DNA of 64,000 nucleotides from Myoxocephalus aenaeus. Taxonomy: Eukaryota; Chordata; Actinopteri; Perciformes; Cottidae. The stretch lies in contig JBAMJR010000188.1 in assembly GCA_038501785.1 (NCBI GenBank), positions 62,001 through 126,000 of the forward strand, written 5' to 3'. This document shows positions 51,401 to 60,759 of the stretch, one piece after another. Each line of letters starts with the position of its first letter. Positions within the stretch are counted from its first letter, which is position 1. A program made the position numbers and the translations under genes. The notes below the pieces were generated by a model. It ran no database searches. It was not told where the DNA came from and saw only the letters and a list, made by a program, of their open reading frames with translations.

Positions 51401-54400
51401 TAGTGCAGATAAAGCTTCAGGGAGTGTGTGCAAATGAAAAATGACCATCACAACAATTTTTTTTTTTTTTTAAATAAAAATATGTATTATAAAAAAAAAA
51501 GAAAATATGTACAGAATATAAAACAGAACAAAGACTAGACCATTTACAATATACAAGTATATATGCTTCAATGGCATATCCTCATGCCATGGCATGCCAG
51601 TCATGGAAACAGTTTCTGTTCAGCTGCAGGCAGAGGGGAACGTTACACGCCTCGCACTTCCACGCCGTGTCTTTGCTCACTTTCTTCATGCTGCAAAGCT
51701 CGCAAACCCTGCGACCCACCGTGGACTTAGTTGGAAGAACAGTTTGAAGAGTTCAATGGGTGTTGCTGTGGCACTGACATGTGGACCAGGTGTCCGGGCT
51801 GGAACTTGATGACGGGGGAGCAGTGTCCGGGTCTTCATCCGTCCTCCAGGACAGCGTAGGTGCAGGTGGTGCACGTGCTGCTGTCTTTCTTGATCTGGCC
51901 TGAGGTGAAAGTAGTCGCCGGGCAGCACGCGCCCTGTTTGCTGGAGATGGTGTCTTTAGTCGTCGGTCAACGCGCTGCCTCTTTGCTGGTCGTGGTAGTT
52001 GCCGTCCAACACGCTGCCTCTTTGCTGGCCAGGCTGGTCGGGGCGGCTGGTCCTCCTCTCTGTAAAATAAATCAATACTAGTCAGTTGAAAGAAAGATGA
52101 CGTAACGATTGAGCAGAATGCTCCACATTGGATGTGCAAATATTATTCAGATCATGACTGTGGTAGTAATTTTAGCATAATGCTCCGCATTGGATGTATA
52201 AATATTAGTGGTAGTAACGTGAAGCAGAGTATTGTACAAAGCAGACTGTGTGTAAACATTACTTAGATCATGACGTAGTAACGTGAGCAGCAGTGTGCAC
52301 CGCGTGGCTGGCTCTCGTGCTCTCCTGCAGTGTACACATTACTAGTTTGTACACATTACTAGTTTGTACACATTACTAGTTTGTACACATTACTAGTTTG
52401 CACCATGCAGCCTTACAGACACGTAACAAAGTTTAGTAACTACACTTACCCATCTTCCTCAGAAGAACTAAAGCCTTCGAGCTCTGACGACAACGCGTCG
52501 TCCTCCTCCTCGCTGCTCTCCAGAATCATGCGTTTTGCTTCCTCCGTGTTGAATCTCTTAGTATGAGAAACTGTAGTGTGTACATGCTGTACAAGTGGGT
52601 TGTCCTTTTGAGATTTTCCTGAGTGTACATTGGTTGTTTAGTTCACGAAATGGCGACGGACATATGACTCAACTAATCACAGAGAAGGATTTTTTATTTA
52701 TTTTTTCCAGCGTCAGATGACACACTGCTGCCCTTTCGCTTGCCTGATGATGTTAAAATTATGCTGGGCTCTGCCTGGGCAGGCACCCGGAAGCAGGAAG
52801 CCGTCTCTTTCCGCCAGACGTAAAATTATATTTTTGCGATGTATTATCGGGGTGCTGTGAATATTTTAGAAACTTAGAGAAAAGTTTCAAGTGTCACCAC
52901 GCGAAACCGCGGGCTCCGTGGACGAAGGGTTAATCACAATAGATAAACAATCTGATGAAGTTTCATCTGGCCTATGTAAGGTGACTACAAAAAAGACCTC
53001 TGCTGATGCTGATTTAGTTTTGGCTATCGGCTCCTTCTCGCAACTTGATAGCTTGCTCACTTCCAATAAATAAATGCAATATTTAATATTCCAAATCGAC
53101 TAAAACTCTGATACAGAGCAGAGAAATACTGCCGTCTTAACGAAATGTTTCCCTCCCGCAGCCATAGAGACTGAGAGCACGAGTTCGGGAGAGGACCTCC
53201 TGGTCCCCAGCTCCGCCTCGCCTCCACCGCCGCCCCGCATCTACAAGCCCTGCTTTGTGTGTCAGGACAAGTCCTCAGGATACCACTATGGAGTCAGTGC
53301 CTGCGAGGGCTGCAAGGTAGGCAGCCGAAACACACAAGTGGACAAAAAACCTCCACACACACACACACGCGGCAACACTCACGCTGGGTAACCGCTAACA
53401 AGCCTTTAGACATCTGACTATTAATTGGACGTAATTGTTTCATTTTGATAAAAAATCTAACGTATCCTTCGTCTTCTTGTAAAATGCTCCTTCACTACAA
53501 TAAAAAAAACATGCAGCCATGCACTGAGACTATAAGGGAAATATGTGACTAATATGTGTTTGAGATATTGCGCAATATCTTCTGTTGTGAAGAAATAAAG
53601 GATTCTTTTTAGACTGATGTCATGAAATATTCCAAAACTTCTATAATGTTACGTTACACTCCAGTGGCTCTCCAACCTTATGTCAGCTAATTAGCGTTAG
53701 CTAAATCTGCCGCCTCGAGCACATTTGGGTTCATTTAGCCAGATAAACACATTATTACAATAGTTCATTTACAAACAAACGTAACAGAGTCCGTTTTTTT
53801 GCGATAGATCAATGTAGCGTTAGCTTTATCGTTATCACTCGAACCACCAGGGGTCGCTGTATACGTAAAGCAACATTAGATGCTGATTTTTATTGAAACG
53901 AAGTTGCGTGCGATCAAAAAAAAACAGTACATTTTACACGTTGGTTGGCGGTTTTGCCATTTTTTCACTCCACAAATAAAACAAACGGCATCATTTCCTG
54001 TCATTCATCACGAGAGCTCATTGGCCGGCTCAGACGTCAGAACGTTTGCAGCAGTGATCGTAGAAGAGACCGTTTTTGCTTCTGACACCAAGATCGCTCC
54101 TGTTTTTATCGCACCTCCAAATGTTCTGTTCCGTTCCCACGCCGGACATTGCCTCCGTTTATGAGTTTGTTTCCCTCTCTTTGTGTCAGGGTTTCTTTCG
54201 GAGGAGCATCCAGAAGAACATGGCGTACACGTGCCACCGAGACAAAGTGTGTGTCATAAACAAGGTGACGAGGAACCGCTGTCAGTCCTGTCGGCTGCAG
54301 AAATGCCTCGAAGTCGGCATGTCCAAGGAGTGTGAGTACAGTGTGCAGATGTGGCGCTTAAACGTGTTTTTTTTTTTTTTTTTGCCAAATCAAAAATACA

Positions 54401-56800
54401 TATCTTTCCCTTTTCACCTAAACATCTATTTATTTAAGAATCTAGATGTTTTTTGTGTGAGTTGCGTGGAAATATCTCTGGCCTTAGAGCTGTCTGCCTT
54501 CTCTCCAATATAATGGAGTTATATGGTTCGGCTGTAGCTCAGGGGGATGAGTGGTCGTCCCACAACCACAAGGTAGCCGGTTCGATCCCCAGTCCCCCCA
54601 AAGCTCACATGTCGAAGTGTCCCTGAGCAAGACACTGAACCCTAAATTGCTTCCCGGGTGCCTCACAGGGCAGCCCACTGCTCCTTAAGACATTAAGGAT
54701 GGGTTAAATGCAGAGGACATATTTCATGTATGTATGTACTATGACGAATAAAAAGGATTTCTTATTCTATTTCTATTTCTATTCAATGCGAGAAAAAAAA
54801 TGTAATGAAAGAAATGGCATGTCTCTTTCTGGAAATCTTCCTCTGTGACCTACCTGGAGCATTCAGGTCATGATTATTTAACACATCTCTACGGCCGATG
54901 TCGCCAAAACCCCTCCAGCGTGAACTGTCCCCTTAAATCTTTGTTGTCATGCACTAAAGAAGCAGAACATGGCGCACTGAGTGATTTCAAGCTGCCGGCA
55001 CAGCGTTTTAAACCTTGGTATGTGTCTCCCCCTGGTGGCCTTTCTCAGTTGATGCATGTCCCACAAAACCACCAGCATTAACTTATCATAACCTAATGCT
55101 TATCATAATAGCATCTGAAGTTTTTTTTTGTTTATCTTCAAAGGAGATTTACAGCCGGGCTTCTATGTTTACTTTGTGGACTATTCTTCCACACACTTGC
55201 AGGATTAGAAAAATAATTTCCAAATGAATGCATCGAAAAATATTAAATGGCTGCAAGCTCTAAAAAAATTCTACTTTTCTTATCGAGTAATCTCTTTTCT
55301 TTCGGCCCTCACTGCCTGGTACAACGTCTTTCTGCCTGAGCATTTCCAAGAAACTAAAGGCCGGGGAAAAAAAAAACAGAGTTTTAAAATCCCTGCGACA
55401 GGAGAGCTGCTTCTCTATTTAAGACGTCAGGGAGAACTCGCTGCTTAAACGTCTGTCTTCACTCCCACCTTCCAGTGGTGCGAAACGACCGGATGAAGAA
55501 GAAGAAGGAGGAGAAGAGGCAGGGGGAGCCGGAGATCTACGTCCTGTCGGCCGACACGGAGCAGATGATTGAACGAGTCCGCCGGGCTCACCAGGGAACC
55601 TTTCCCTCCCTCGGTCAGCTGGGGAAATACACCACGGTATAAAGAACTGTCAGATGAATGTGTTCTTAAAGTTACTGAGGAACTTTGAACTGGTTATGAA
55701 AGAGAAAACAATATAATACTGATGCCTCTATATGACCTACATGACTAAACAAGACCATCAGAGAGAAGACTTTCTAAATACCGTAAAAGTCGGGGTTACA
55801 AGCCGCTTCTACCTCCGGTGGGTGTCCCCGCTGTAGCAAGCTAACAGCAGCGCTAGCCAGTAGCCAGTAGCTAGTAGCTAGCCAGTAGCAGCAGCAGCGT
55901 TAGCTAGCTGCTGCTGCTACTGCCCGCGTCGGGTGTCGAGCCGGGGATGGTCCCGCTACCTTCGGTGGTTATCGCCTGCTAGCGGGGAGCTAACGGGGAC
56001 ACTGACCGACGGTAGTAGCGGCTCGTAACCCGACTTTGACGGTAGTTATCGTAGACACTGCTGCTTTCATCAGCAGGGACCGACCAAATCAACACAAAAT
56101 GAAAGTTCCTCGTAGTAACTTTAGTAACTTTTTTTGACTGTTGGCGTCTCGCCGCCTTCTTCCCCCTCCCTGCAGAGCAACAGCTCGGAGCAGCGCGTCT
56201 CTCTGGACGTCAGCCTCTGGGACAAGTTCAGCGAGTTGTCCACCAAGTGCATCATCAAGACGGTGGAGTTCGCCAAGCAGCTCCCCGGTTTCACCACGCT
56301 AACCATCGCCGACCAGATCACCCTGCTCAAATCCGCCTGCCTCGACATCCTGGTGAGGTTTCTTTCGTCACACATCAACCGACACTTACGCTGAACCGTA
56401 AAGAACCGAGCGGGACCGTTACAGCAGGAATTCATCTCGTGTTTCAGATTCTCCGGATCTGCACCCGCTACACCCCAGAGAAGGACACCATGACCTTCTC
56501 CGACGGTCTGACCCTGAACCGCACCCAGATGCACAACGCCGGCTTCGGGCCGCTCACGGACCTGGTGTTCTCCTTCGCCAACCAGCTGCTGCCGCTGGAG
56601 ATGGACGACGCGGAGACGGGCCTGCTCAGCGCCATCTGCCTGCTCTGTGGAGGTACTGAAGGAATATGAAGTGAAATAATGAATTATAGGAAACCGTGAG
56701 GGAAGGGAGAGGTGTAAGGACGGGGATTATGTTTGTCTCCTAGAGATGATATGTGTTGGAGTGCTGTGCAGATTCATGTTCTGTGTTCCTACTTGTATAG

Positions 56801-56837
<37 letters not shown>

Positions 56838-57567
56838 CCGCCAGGATCTGGAGGAGTCGGACAAGGTGGATGTTCTTCAGGAGCCGATGCTTGAAGCCCT
56901 GAAGGTTTGGAAACAAACTTATTATCATGAGACGCTCCGACCGATCGGCTGCAGATGAGAGGCTTTCAGTCGCCTCAGTTTCACGTGATAGTTTCACACA
57001 GCGGCACAGACGTAACGTCTCAGCCACACACACACACTTCATCGGTGAGATAAGATGAACAGATAAGATGAAGATAAGATAACTTTTTTTTTTTTAAGAT
57101 AACTATATGAACCAGAATTAGATGAGAACACAAAAGATACAAACTTGTGTTTATTCAGCAGTGACGTGGCAAGCATGAGAAAACTGAGTGAGCAACAGTA
57201 ACATAAAGTCTGATCCTCCATAAAACACACACATCATTTATTATCAATAGAAACATTTAAATTAGTCCAAAACAACAACAATACGCTAATCCACCAAACA
57301 ATGTAAAAGATGTCCAAATGATGATAAAGAAACATTTACATTTTTACACTCAAGCATCAGTGGTTAATGACCTCACAGAGGGAATGTTATGATAATAAAG
57401 CTGCTTTACCAAGTATATATTTTATTTATATTCCTACATGTAAACAATGTCTTTGTGTGTTTGTGCTCAGATCTACGTGAGGAGGAGGAGACCAGAGAAA
57501 CCCTGCATGTTCCCCAAGATACTGATGAAGATCACTGACCTCAGGAGCATCAGTGTGAAGGGTGAGA

Positions 57568-57616
<49 letters not shown>

Positions 57617-58316
57617 GAGTGAGATATTTCCGGTCACAGCAACTTTTAGGTAGAAAACAAACCGCGACTGTTCAGCCGTTTGTTCCCCGTGTGAAACAAG
57701 AAATGAACGCTGATTTATTTTTCACGTAACTTGTGTAGTGTGTAGTTATTTTAATCCAAACAACAATCTTTTCCCAAACTTAACTCAGTAGTTTTGTCGC
57801 CTAAAGCAAACACAATATTTCACGTTCTTTTTCTCAGTAGTTTTGCTGCCTAAACTTAACTAAGTATTTACCGATCTTTTCTAAAACATAACGAAGTATT
57901 TCACGATATTTTTAAGTATTTGTGTTGCCTGAACAAACTGTGAAGACAGAAGTTTATTTTAAAAAGACAGAACACATGTAACGTGTGGACATTGTTGTCA
58001 GGAAACCCATAAAAAAGGAGACACACAAACCGTGGACTTGTTCTCATCCGGAACCTTTTCCTCCACAGGAGCGGAGCGAGTGATCACGCTGAAGATGGAA
58101 ATCCCCGGCTGCATGCCGCCGCTCATCCAGGAAATGCTGGAGAACTCTGAGGGCCTGGAGGCCGGCGGAGGGAAAGGAGGAGGCGGAGGAAAAGGTTGCG
58201 CAGGAGGCAGAGAAGAGGACGAAACGGAGCTCGTCGGAAGCCGTCGTCCAAGTCCGTCGCCCGAATCGGTTTCCTCGCCGCGCCGGAGCCCCGCCCCCTC
58301 CTCCCCCTCCCCCTGA
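41300..58316 (+). CDS. rara: Retinoic acid receptor alpha (alpha-2 isoform), nine coding exons
   Basis: Ligand-activated nuclear receptor for all-trans retinoic acid, acting in the nucleus as a heterodimer with RXR on RAREs. Joining 41300-41492, 53162-53316, 54190-54331, 55476-55636, 56176-56352, 56448-56652, 56837-56904, 57471-57561 and 58069-58316 gives 1440 bp, 479 residues, with all phases consistent and GT-AG introns. Order: A domain (1-64), B region (65-90), DNA-binding domain (95-160; Cys 95, 98, 112, 115, 131, 137, 147, 150; P-box CEGCKG), basic hinge, ligand-binding domain (about 218-425), F domain. S239, I277 and V402 match the alpha-specific pocket triad (human S232, I270, V395). 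R283 matches the retinoate-binding Arg276. Helix 12 is PPLIQEMLE. The alpha-1 first exon is not seen. Teleosts have two rara paralogues and I cannot say which this is. Oddities are the split exon 7/8 and zinc-finger substitutions. Confidence 0.97.
41493..43711. other. rara intron 1, first part, gene-free
   Basis: Mostly unique-looking sequence with the half-site cluster at 42327-42489. A direct repeat GGTTCA-CT-GGTTCT lies at 41626-41639 (a weak DR2). Confidence 0.5.
42327..42489. promoter_or_regulatory. Cluster of AGGTCA-type half-sites, possible NR element
   Basis: Five half-sites in 163 bp: TGACCC 42327-42332, AGGTCA 42349-42354, TGACCT 42428-42433, AGGTCA 42438-42443 and TGACCT 42484-42489. 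The middle pair is an everted repeat with 4-bp spacing (TGACCTcggcAGGTCA). By hand, fewer than one such site is expected in this length. No DR5 or DR2 arrangement is present, so the receptor that binds, if any, is not predicted. Confidence 0.4.
43712..44250. repeat. GT arrays and G runs in intron 1
   Basis: (TG)n at 43712-43737, 43875-43901 followed by about 20 G (43902-43921), a G run at 44159-44171, and (GT)n at 44227-44250. Confidence 0.92.
44640..44990. repeat. Dispersed repeat related to family B
   Basis: GGCGGTCGCCATCTTTG, TTTTTTGCAACGAGTGAATG and CATTTCTGGCTTCACTTTCC parallel blocks near 23360-23720. Confidence 0.45.
45180..45480. repeat. 94-bp tandem repeat, two copies, TATCGYGATA-rich
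   Basis: 45268-45361 and 45362-45455 are near-identical 94-bp units. Each is itself made of shorter GACTTAAGTATCGNGATA modules that contain the palindromes TATCGCGATA and CTTAAG. Confidence 0.85.
45481..46856. other. Intron 1, gene-free
   Basis: No repeat ends or frames with recognisable motifs. Confidence 0.4.
46857..46920. repeat. (AT)n microsatellite
   Basis: About 31 AT units. Confidence 0.97.
46921..48280. other. Intron 1, gene-free
   Basis: AT-rich. Nothing recognised. Confidence 0.45.
48281..48465. repeat. (GGA)n and (GT)n arrays
   Basis: (GGA)n at 48281-48306 and (GT)n at 48430-48465. Confidence 0.95.
48840..49250. repeat. Retroposon-like dispersed repeat
   Basis: TTTATTTATTTTGCGCATTTC and CAACTCAAAGCGTTTCACATA are typical of a fish retroposon end, here probably on the minus strand. 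The remainder is A-rich. Confidence 0.45.
49251..50488. other. Intron 1, gene-free
   Basis: A 144-codon frame (49670-50104) shows no known motif. Confidence 0.4.
50489..50599. mobile_element. MITE family C, copy 2 (short form)
   Basis: 111 bp flanked by TA, inverted relative to copy 1. The right 85 bp closely match the first 90 bp of copy 1 (GGTAGTAGCGGCTCGTAACC), while the left end is a short CCGTGAAGTAACGG stub, so it is an internal-deletion derivative. Confidence 0.75.
50600..51593. other. Intron 1, gene-free
   Basis: AT-rich, with a T run at 51458-51475. Nothing recognised. Confidence 0.45.
51594..52566 (-). pseudogene. piggyBac-like transposase, catalytic core deleted
   Basis: The minus strand carries an acidic N-terminal exon at 52566-52450 (KRMILESSEEEDDALSSELE...) with donor GTAAGTG. 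A second exon after TTATTTTACAG, from 52059, has two AKRQRVxRRL-type basic repeats, then SWRTDEDPDTAPP and PIELFKLFFQ, the entry to the transposase domain. Right after that, the sequence jumps to the C-terminal cysteine-rich zinc domain, GRRVCELCSMKK and WKCEACNVPLCLQLNRNCF (51594-51725). The whole DDD catalytic domain is missing, so it cannot transpose. CCC/GGG termini were not located. It lies in rara intron 1, antisense. Confidence 0.85.
52331..52400. repeat. 17-bp tandem repeat, four copies
   Basis: GTACACATTACTAGTTT repeated four times, the fourth ending at GTTTGCACC. It lies inside the intron of the piggyBac relic. Confidence 0.92.
52567..53161. other. End of rara intron 1
   Basis: Probably includes the 5' remainder of the piggyBac relic (GCGTCAGATGACACACTGC near 52710). 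The last bases are the exon 2 acceptor. Confidence 0.4.
53162..53316 (+). CDS. rara: rara exon 2, B region and first zinc finger
   Basis: Starts after CTCCCGCAG with SIETESTSSGED and ends CEGCK. It contains SASPPPPPR (the proline/serine phosphorylation region of RARs) and Cys 95, 98, 112 and 115. Donor GTAGGC, phase 0. Intron 1 before it is 11.7 kb. Confidence 0.96.
53317..54189. other. rara intron 2
   Basis: 873 bp, AT-rich. I see no repeat ends and no frame worth calling. Confidence 0.6.
54190..54331 (+). CDS. rara: rara exon 3, second zinc finger
   Basis: Encodes GFFRRSIQKNM to GMSKE. It keeps Cys 131, 137, 147 and 150. Compared with the RAR consensus it has A128 (Val), V136 (Asn, in the D-box), V138 (Ile) and S149 (Tyr). 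Donor GTGAGT, phase 1. Confidence 0.96.
54525..54783 (+). mobile_element. tRNA-derived SINE in rara intron 3
   Basis: A pol III type 2 promoter is intact: A box TAGCTCAGGGGG (54535-54546) and B box GGTTCGATCCC (54579-54589). The common fish SINE body follows (AAGTGTCCCTGAGCAAGACA, GGATGGGTTAAATGCAGAG), then AATAAA-like text and a TTCTATTTCTA tail. It has the same orientation as rara. No clear target duplication. Confidence 0.88.
55476..55636 (+). CDS. rara: rara exon 4, hinge and start of LBD
   Basis: Follows CACCTTCCAG. The split codon gives L164 where RARs usually have Ser or Ala, then VRNDRMKKKKEEK (basic hinge, nuclear localisation) and AHQGTFPSLGQLGKYTT. Human has Glu and Cys where this has Gly in HQG and LGQ. 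Donor GTATAA, phase 0. Confidence 0.95.
55781..56042. mobile_element. MITE family C, copy 3, in rara intron 4
   Basis: 262 bp, ends CCGTAAAAGTCGGGGTTACA and CTCGTAACCCGACTTTGACG, flanked by TA. Core rich in GCTAGC and AGCAGC palindromes. It occupies half of the 539-bp intron. Confidence 0.85.
56176..56352 (+). CDS. rara: rara exon 5, LBD helices 2-5
   Basis: 59 codons, SNSSEQRVSLDV to KSACLDIL. It contains the nuclear-receptor signature region (FAKQLPGFTTLTIADQ) and pocket residue S239. Followed by GTGAGG and a 95-bp intron, the shortest in the gene. Confidence 0.97.
56448..56652 (+). CDS. rara: rara exon 6, LBD helices 5-9
   Basis: 205 bp, the same length as the mammalian exon as I recall it. 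ILRICTRYTPEKD carries I277 and the retinoate-anchoring R283. TFSDGLTLNRTQMHNAGFG follows. Donor GTACTG, phase 1. Confidence 0.97.
56806..56834 (+). repeat. (TG)n at the exon 7 splice acceptor
   Basis: 29 bases of alternating T and G run straight into TAG at 56834-56836, replacing the usual pyrimidine tract of the exon 7 acceptor. Confidence 0.97.
56837..56904 (+). CDS. rara: rara exon 7, 68 bp
   Basis: DRQDLEESDKVDVLQ to LEALK. The donor is a weak GTTTGG. With exon 8 it sums to 159 bp, the size of one exon in mammals. At 68 bp, skipping this exon alone would break the frame. Confidence 0.95.
57471..57561 (+). CDS. rara: rara exon 8, 91 bp
   Basis: IYVRRRRPEKPCMFPKILM to RSISVK, helices 9-10 and start of 11. 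Acceptor TTTGTGCTCAG. Donor GTGAGA, followed within 8 bp by (AC)22. Confidence 0.96.
57569..57612. repeat. (AC)22 after the exon 8 donor
   Basis: 44 bases of pure AC starting 8 bases into intron 8. It is complementary to the (TG)n before exon 7. Confidence 0.97.
57720..57990. repeat. Dispersed CCTAAA repeat in intron 8
   Basis: TTTTGTCGCCTAAAG, TTTTGCTGCCTAAACTTAAC and AAGTATTTCACGATAT units match the family at 28865-29045. Confidence 0.5.
58069..58316 (+). CDS. rara: rara exon 9, helices 11-12 and F domain
   Basis: AERVITLKMEIPG carries V402. The activation helix is PPLIQEMLENSEG. The F domain is a Gly/Lys stretch, then an acidic EEDETE, then Ser/Pro repeats ending PAPSSPSP. Stop TGA at 58314-58316. 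C412 replaces Ser before the activation helix. Confidence 0.96.
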
Positions 58317-59185
58317 AGCTCGTGCCGGGCGGGAGACCGAACACCTCAGGGCCGCGAGGTCGAATGCAAGCCGTTAAACTTTGTCTTCAGACCCCGTGGT
58401 TTTATACGTTGAATGCAGCAAAAGACAGCATTTCCTCATAAAAGGTTCATCACACGCCGACCGTGTGAAACCTGAACGAAGGATCGCAGAGAGACTGAAA
58501 TGTGGAGTATCCGCCCTCATGAAGAGTCATGTATAGTTTGCAGAATCACTGTGTTATATATATATTGTATATAAAAAAAAGAAGACCGAAAGATTATCGG
58601 AGGGATGCAGACTTATACAAGAAGTTATTTTCCTAAATGTACATGTGTATATACTGTATTTCCCCAATACAACTGTAAAGAGTTCTTCCTTCATCCTCTT
58701 CCTCCCTCAAACTTCTGCTTTCGATCGCCTCACAGACACATCAGGGAATAATGACTTTCCTCCACCGGAATCATAAATATGGACCTTAATCACAGACTTT
58801 TTACAGCTGGAGGCGAATGCATCAGCGTCGGTTTAGTTTGTCTGCAGATGTAGCTCGAGCAACTCAAGCGACCTCACTGTGAAACATTAGGCATTTAGAT
58901 TTTAAAGTAACGCGAAGTCTGCCCGGCGACACAGAGTTTCCTCATCGGCTCAGGAAGAACTGCAGGATGAATCTCACGATCAGCGACGACGATCAACGTG
59001 TTTTCAGTCTCTGTGGTCCACACTGCCGTCGTCTCACCACAGCATCCATCACTCCACCACTCTTGTCGGGTACAAATCGCAATTTTCAGTGTTGTCCTCT
59101 TTTGATGTACGGTGCAGTAAAACTCATTGGAAAGTATAAAAAAAAAACACAGGGAGTTCAATAAAGAAGTGGGTTTTCTTCTTCT
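58317..59185 (+). other. rara: Likely rara 3' UTR
   Basis: Non-coding sequence after the stop with no repeat ends, continuing to a polyadenylation signal at 59160. The extent is inferred. Confidence 0.55.
59160..59165 (+). terminator. rara: Candidate polyadenylation signal
   Basis: AATAAA in TTCAATAAAGAAG, followed within 30 bases by GT/T-rich sequence. It is the first canonical signal after the stop codon. Confidence 0.5.
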
Positions 59186-60759
59186 GTCCCGAAGATTGGA
59201 AACACTGTTCACTGTGAGATACGATGTCCTCTTTTCTTTTTTTATACTCGCATTATCAAAGTCAAAATGCCCGGGAAAAACTGTTTTAGTCGAATGGATT
59301 TTTATACTTAAACCAGATTATTTCAAATGTTTTGGCCACACACGGGCAGAGATGTCCTTTTGATACGGAGCGCTAACGTTTCCCTGTTTTCACTTGAGGT
59401 TGTTTTCAGGACTTTCACCCTGGAGACCACTGTTTGTGTCGTCAAACCTTTTGGGGGAATCTTGCTCATATCATGCTGGATGTTCATAGTTATGATCAAA
59501 ATATGTTATAAAAGTGATTTTTTTTTGGGGGGGTGGGGCCGATATTTGTTTTTTCTTCACAAATTCTGAAAAAAATGATATCAAATAACACAACTATTAC
59601 CTAGAACTCAGGGGACTACTTGAACACTACTAGAACACGGAAGAAGGGCAGTGCTGGGGCATGTTGCTTATAAGGTTAAGTCAACGTTCACTTATTTCTG
59701 TAACATCTGTATCTTTAATAACGTAACGTAGGTTCCTTAGCTTTTTACGAAACCTCATATTTTTGTTATGTGTTTTTTTTCTTCTCTTGATTAGTTTTTG
59801 GACAAAAAAAAGTCAATATTATTATTATTATTATTATTATACATAACAATATTTGATTTAGTTTTACAAAATGAACAAGGATAAACAGAATCTACTTTCC
59901 AGCTACCTGCATAGAAAATACAGTTACAACATGAGATATCATTTTAAAATCTTTCATTTATCGAGCAAAATTGAAGGATTCTGGAAAGGCCTTCTGAACA
60001 GCAATAATTTGTTATAAAAAAAATGGTGGGTTTTTAAAAGATTGCCAAGTTTTAGAAACTTACATCTCCTCCCATCCTCTCTGGGTATCGAGTATCGCTA
60101 TCAAACAATGTTTAACCATGACTAGCTCCAAATCCATAAAGCAAATGTCTGAACGACTGCATGAGACGCCGAAGCAGCCGGAGGGTTGTCCGTCCCCGGC
60201 CTGGACTGGCCGGTGCTACGTTATGATTGGCCAGTCCTACAGAGTCCTAATGGCTACCACCTGAAACACACCTCACAGGTCTCCTCAAGAGAGTGAAGGG
60301 AAGGCAAACAAGGAAATACAAAGGCACACTCAAGTGTTGATATTCATGTACAACTTCTCAAACAGACAGTTTGGGAATCCTGTAGTTTCCTCAGAGGGAA
60401 TTGTTGAATTTGAAGTTATTGTTGTCCGGGACTTTGTACAGAAATATTTTAAAGTTTTGAAGGCAGAAAATCTCTTATCGCATCATGTTGCTCACCACCG
60501 CCACACACCTACCTGTTTTAGAATTAGGAATGAGGAGAAACGGGCAACAGTTTGGGCAGCTACCCCGGTTACTTTGTTCAGTATGGAGACAAAAGCCAAA
60601 TGGTGGAAGTACAATTTCTCGCTCTGTCGCACTTTTTTTGTTTTAAAGTTAATCCAAATCCCAGTACGAACACTTAAACAGTCCTTATTTAAATGATGGG
60701 TCACTCAGAGCAGATGTACTTTCCTTCATCTTATTCATTTGAATGAGCTGAGAACGAGG
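59186..60759. other. Downstream non-coding sequence
   Basis: AT-rich, with (ATT)n at 59818-59841. The 120-codon frame at 60334-60696 has no motif I know. Confidence 0.4.

Noticed and set aside
54076..54513. 145-codon frame containing zinc-finger residues
   Set aside because: It reads through intron sequence on both sides of rara exon 3. Only 54190-54331 is coding.
54535..54589. tRNA gene
   Set aside because: A and B boxes are intact, but no cloverleaf can be closed and the downstream body is that of a SINE.
56247..56669. 140-codon frame overlapping the LBD exons
   Set aside because: Before 56448 it is in the wrong frame for exon 5. Only its exon 6 portion is real.
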